Source: DAOTWY01 sp003696565
GTDB taxonomy: Bacteria > Chloroflexota > Anaerolineae > Aggregatilineales > Phototrophicaceae
DNA length: 64,000 nt
NCBI GenBank assembly: GCA_034435635.1
Contig: DAOTWY010000017.1
Location: 1 to 64,000 of the forward strand
Direction: 5' to 3'
Part shown: positions 61,115 to 64,000 of the stretch, in pieces
Position numbering within the stretch: the stretch's first letter is position 1
How the letters are laid out: each line of letters begins with the position of its first letter
Made by a program: the position numbers and the translations under genes
Notes under the pieces: generated by a model
Told to the model about the DNA's origin: nothing
Seen by the model: only the letters and a program-made list of their open reading frames with translations
Database searches by the model: none

Positions 61115-62164
61115 ATGCATGTGAATGAATTAGAAACCCCTAGTGTTTTAATTGATCTGGATAAAATGATGGCAAATATCCAGCGGATGCAAGCATATTG
61201 TGATTCATTGGGTGTTGCTTTTCGTCCACACATCAAAACACACAAATTGCCACAGATCGCTCAAATGCAGTTAGAAGCTGGAGCAGTTGGGATAGCATGT
61301 CAAAAAACCACTGAGGCACAAGTTTTTTTGGAAGCCGGGTTCAAAGATATTCAAATCCCTTACAATATCGTTGGTCAGGCAAAAACTCGCCGCTTAGCGC
61401 AAATGGCAGCCACGCCTGGGGTAAAAATCACCACAGCGGCGGATCATGTCGCTATTGTAGATGGATTGGCACAAGCTGCAAGTGATGCAAACGTGACTTT
61501 GCATGTGCTGGCAGATATGGCGACATCTATTCAACGAACCGGGGCACAACCAAAAGATATTGTCACCATTGCTAAACGGATTGACGCTGCGCCAAATCTT
61601 GAGTTTGCTGGCTTAATGGTATATCCCAGTGATGCCTCGATACGCCCAGCACTTTTAGAAACACTCACCTTGCTTGAACAAGCTGGCTTACAAGTAAAAA
61701 ACATCAGCGGTGGTGGAACAGGGGGCGCGTTAGAAGCGGCTCAAGTGCCCGAACTAACCGAGTTACGTGTGGGGACTTATGTGTTTTATGACTGGACGTG
61801 TGTTGTTAAAGGATGGACATCAATTGATAACTGTGCCATGAGAGTTGCCGCAACCGTCATCAGCACACCGTCATCAGACCGTGTTATTTTAGATAGTGGG
61901 CGCAAATCAATCGCATCAGATACGATTGATGGGGGGTATGGGCATCTTGTGGAATACCCAGATGCACATATCTATGCGCTGAGCGAAGAACATACGCATG
62001 TTGATGTCAGTCGATGTGATCGTAAACCAATGATTGGTGAGCGTGTCCACATCATCCCGGTACATACTTGCGTTGTCACCAATTTACACAACCAAATTTA
62101 TGGTATCCATGGTGAGCAAGTAGAAGTCGTTTGGCAGGTGGCGGCGCGCGGCATGGTGTGGTGA
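61115..62164 (+). CDS. D-threonine aldolase/D-serine dehydratase-like PLP enzyme
   Basis: A 349-residue fold-type III PLP enzyme. K41 in RPHIKTHK is the PLP lysine. The C-terminal domain contains EEHTHVD and HIIPVHTCVV, where the His and Cys are expected to bind zinc as in DSD1-type D-serine dehydratases and D-threonine aldolases. Substrate choice between D-threonine, other beta-hydroxy D-amino acids and D-serine cannot be read. AGGAGGAAG precedes the ATG at 61115; an in-frame start at 61079 is less likely. It appears to be a single-gene unit with a terminator at 62169-62188. Confidence 0.88.
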   Translation: MHVNELETPSVLIDLDKMMANIQRMQAYCDSLGVAFRPHIKTHKLPQIAQMQLEAGAVGIACQKTTEAQVFLEAGFKDIQIPYNIVGQAKTRRLAQMAATPGVKITTAADHVAIVDGLAQAASDANVTLHVLADMATSIQRTGAQPKDIVTIAKRIDAAPNLEFAGLMVYPSDASIRPALLETLTLLEQAGLQVKNISGGGTGGALEAAQVPELTELRVGTYVFYDWTCVVKGWTSIDNCAMRVAATVISTPSSDRVILDSGRKSIASDTIDGGYGHLVEYPDAHIYALSEEHTHVDVSRCDRKPMIGERVHIIPVHTCVVTNLHNQIYGIHGEQVEVVWQVAARGMVW

Positions 62165-62168
62165 GGGC

Positions 62169-62188
62169 GGCGGGCTTCCCGCCCTTTT
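62169..62188 (+). terminator. Terminator after the PLP-enzyme gene
   Basis: GGCGGG (62169-62174) and CCCGCC (62178-62183) make a 6-bp stem with loop CTT, followed by CTTTT. It ends the PLP-enzyme transcript and overlaps the stop codon of the convergent TPR-like gene at 62187. Confidence 0.75.
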
Positions 62189-62528
62189 AAGACACAATGA
62201 CATACATCGCAATCACGGTGACAATCATAAAAACAGCGACAATACCAAACAAGAGCAATTGACGGTTTTCTGCTGCTTGTTGTTTATAATAAATGCGTTG
62301 TAAAGTTTGCTGCGCTACAGCATGAGATGGGTCTTGTTGTAAGATACGCTCTAGCCATTGGATGCGTTCTTTTGTATTACGGGCGATTTTCGCCAACCAC
62401 AACATCGCGGTGATATTACGTCTGTCTCGTGAATAGACTTGGCGCAACATCACACGCGCTCCTTCTTTGTTCCCGCTTTTAGCTGCACGAATTGCCAAGT
62501 TTAACAGTTCCTCATTATTGGCTTGCAT
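62187..62528 (-). CDS. Small helical-repeat protein with C-terminal membrane helix
   Basis: A 113-residue protein. The first 85 residues are TPR-like helices (ELLNLAIRAAKSGNKEGARVMLRQVYSRD, then MLWLAKIARNTKERIQWLERILQQDPSH), and one transmembrane helix lies at about 92-111 (LLFGIVAVFMIVTVIAMYVI). That is a tail-anchored protein exposing the helical part to the cytoplasm. It is unassigned further. It lies 68 bp downstream of cdsA and may be in the same transcript. Confidence 0.75.
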   Translation of the reverse strand: MQANNEELLNLAIRAAKSGNKEGARVMLRQVYSRDRRNITAMLWLAKIARNTKERIQWLERILQQDPSHAVAQQTLQRIYYKQQAAENRQLLLFGIVAVFMIVTVIAMYVIVS

Positions 62529-62595
62529 ATACGTTATCCCATGTCATCTATATCAAGTTTTGGACATCCGTCGTAATTATTATAGCGCAAACCTC

Positions 62596-63447
62596 TTAAA
62601 CCAGCAGTACGATCCATAAATAGCAAAATAGTGCGACCGCCAGCAAGGAGTCAATCCGGTCTAACACGCCCCCATGCCCTGGAATCACGTTTAAACCAGC
62701 AATATGTGAATCCTTTACATTAAACGCCCGTTTCATGCCGGATTCAAACAAATCACCCAAAATAGCCATAATAGGGGCAATCGCCAACATAAGCATCGCG
62801 CTCCAGCTAAACTCCCCACCAAGTGTTAAGAATAACAACGCCGGGATAAACCCACCAATGCTGCCCACAATTGCCCCTTCCACCGTTTTTTTAGGAGAAA
62901 GCTTTGGGGCGAGTTTACGCTTACCCCATAAACGTCCACCAAAATAAGCGAAGGTATCACACCCCCATGTTAAGGAAAAGATGACAACCAGCCACACAAA
63001 CCGGCTTTCCCAATGACTAATGGCGATCAAAAATCCCAACGGGAAACCTAAATAGCAGATCCCCAACAAAGTTGAGCCAACCTGCATCAGTGATTGGCGG
63101 ATTTTTTGCGGATGGCGAGCTGTTTCTAAAATAAATGTGGCAACCACACACAGCAAAATCGCGCTGAAGATCAACGTATTGGATTGTGTATAAAATCCCA
63201 TCAACACAAGCAAGAGTGAAGGTAACCCAATGATTGTGCTACCTTGTATTTCAGAGCCTCGTTCTAGCGTAAAAAATTCTAAAATACCAATAATGGCAAT
63301 GGCGGTCATCATAACCAGCCACAACGCCCCGCCTACATACATACCAAGTAGGCTAATGGGGATTAACACCACAGCCGTTATCAAACGTGTGCGCAAGTTA
63401 CCAGAGGATTGATTTTTGGGTTGATCGATTTGTGTTTCTGCTTGCAT
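62596..63447 (-). CDS. cdsA: Phosphatidate cytidylyltransferase (CDP-diglyceride synthase)
   Basis: A 283-residue membrane protein with about eight helices. It converts phosphatidic acid and CTP to CDP-diacylglycerol, the precursor of phospholipids. The CdsA signature is present as SGMKRAFNVKDS (about 232-243) followed by PGHGGVLDRIDS (about 254-265). The N-terminal TRLITAVVLIPISLL helix is normal. It lies 12 bp after the dtd gene on the same strand and is probably co-transcribed. Confidence 0.93.
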   Translation of the reverse strand: MQAETQIDQPKNQSSGNLRTRLITAVVLIPISLLGMYVGGALWLVMMTAIAIIGILEFFTLERGSEIQGSTIIGLPSLLLVLMGFYTQSNTLIFSAILLCVVATFILETARHPQKIRQSLMQVGSTLLGICYLGFPLGFLIAISHWESRFVWLVVIFSLTWGCDTFAYFGGRLWGKRKLAPKLSPKKTVEGAIVGSIGGFIPALLFLTLGGEFSWSAMLMLAIAPIMAILGDLFESGMKRAFNVKDSHIAGLNVIPGHGGVLDRIDSLLAVALFCYLWIVLLV

Positions 63448-63459
63448 GATATCATAACC

Positions 63460-63915
63460 TTATTTTTTTAACTCTTGCGTATCCAGAATAATCGTCACTG
63501 GTCCATCGTTAAAAATTTCAACCAGCATCACCGCACCAAACACCCCATGCTCCACTTGTTGAACACCTTCTTGCTTTAAACACTGAGCGAAGTGTTGGAC
63601 TAATGGCTCGGCGTGTTCTGTGCGGGCGGCATCAATAAAACTAGGGCGGCGTCCCTTACGTGCATCAGCATAGAGTGTAAACTGAGAGATAACTAATACC
63701 CCGCCATTGATATCCAGCACGGAGCGATTCATTTTATCGTCGTCATCCGGGAAAACCCGTAAATTGGCGGTTTTCTTCGCCAGTAACTCTGCATCGGCTG
63801 GGGTATCATCGTGCGTAACCCCTACCAAAGCCACAAAGCCTGTTTGGATAGCACCCGTAACTTGATCTTGTACGCTCACACGCCCTTGTTGAACTCGTTG
63901 TAATACAACACGCAT
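63460..63915 (-). CDS. dtd: D-aminoacyl-tRNA deacylase
   Basis: A 151-residue protein of normal DTD length. It hydrolyses D-aminoacyl-tRNA to keep D-amino acids out of translation. Motifs are SQFTLYADARKGRRPSF (about 80-96) and NDGPVTIILDT (near the end), which contains the Gly-cisPro region. MRVVLQRVQQGRVSV is the standard N-terminus, and therefore the ATG at 63915 is chosen over a longer frame to 63978. It is the first gene of the dtd-cdsA unit, whose upstream region runs to the end of the window. Confidence 0.94.
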   Translation of the reverse strand: MRVVLQRVQQGRVSVQDQVTGAIQTGFVALVGVTHDDTPADAELLAKKTANLRVFPDDDDKMNRSVLDINGGVLVISQFTLYADARKGRRPSFIDAARTEHAEPLVQHFAQCLKQEGVQQVEHGVFGAVMLVEIFNDGPVTIILDTQELKK

Positions 63916-64000
63916 CACAAACTCACTTTCTATAACACTGGATTTGGTAAACTGTACCGAATGTTCGGCTATAATCAATGCTCAAACCTTGCGACTAGGG

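Noticed and set aside
61079..62164. Earlier start of the PLP enzyme at 61079
   Set aside because: The first 12 codons lack a ribosome site, while 61115 has AGGAGGAAG and the expected N-terminus.

Overview
The window is about 64 kb of bacterial chromosome with moderate GC (roughly mid-40s % by eye). It carries about 61 protein genes, mostly in short operons on both strands. I see no tRNA, rRNA, CRISPR array, transposase or prophage module. The gene mix suggests a Chloroflexota (Anaerolineae-like) bacterium: TolB/PD40 propeller proteins, a DUF3068 protein, orphan response regulators, TIR-domain proteins, an LppX/LprG-like lipoprotein, TreY/TreZ and many Chloroflexota-style secreted proteins. 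This is inference from gene style, not from a database search.

Layout. 0-10.8 kb: GlpD with a small zinc-ribbon protein, an accessory ParA/ParB pair with two long palindromes, phosphofructokinase, MaoC, a DUF3068 protein, ferredoxin, a GT2 glycosyltransferase, an MpaB-type oxygenase and a TIR-domain protein. 10.8-16 kb: panB-panC, a glycosyltransferase with a short FolK-like protein, a phosphoesterase with a J-domain protein. 16-21.5 kb: a nucleoside/BMP-type ABC importer (ATPase and two permeases, one with a ~390-residue insertion). 21.6-31.5 kb: two orphan response regulators, a GT4 glycosyltransferase, treZ-treY, and a TIR-like/TM/periplasmic-binding fusion coupled to a HEAT-repeat protein. 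31.6-39.3 kb: a ClC channel, a STAS-like protein, three TolB-like propellers, a TIM-barrel isomerase and an SH3 protein. 39.4-45.8 kb: a candidate small RNA, priA, an RHH/Doc/Doc cassette, a GT-C membrane protein and a secreted protein. 45.9-50.3 kb: a MarR-controlled heterodimeric ABC exporter. 50.3-64 kb: a candidate structured RNA, coaBC, a methyltransferase, a GNAT, an LprG-like lipoprotein with an MFS exporter, YceI with a TetR operator, a D-threonine-aldolase-like enzyme, cdsA and dtd.

How the genes fit together. panB, panC and coaBC belong to pantothenate/CoA synthesis. treZ and treY make trehalose from maltodextrin. cdsA and glpD serve phospholipid and glycerol-3-phosphate metabolism. 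The most unusual items are the TIR-like/TM/binding-protein receptor with its HEAT partner, the enlarged ABC permease, the ParAB palindromes, the two intergenic RNA candidates and the tandem Doc genes. Three regulator sites are readable: a MarR promoter-operator, a 24-bp TetR-type palindrome and inverted repeats between mpaB and the TIR gene.
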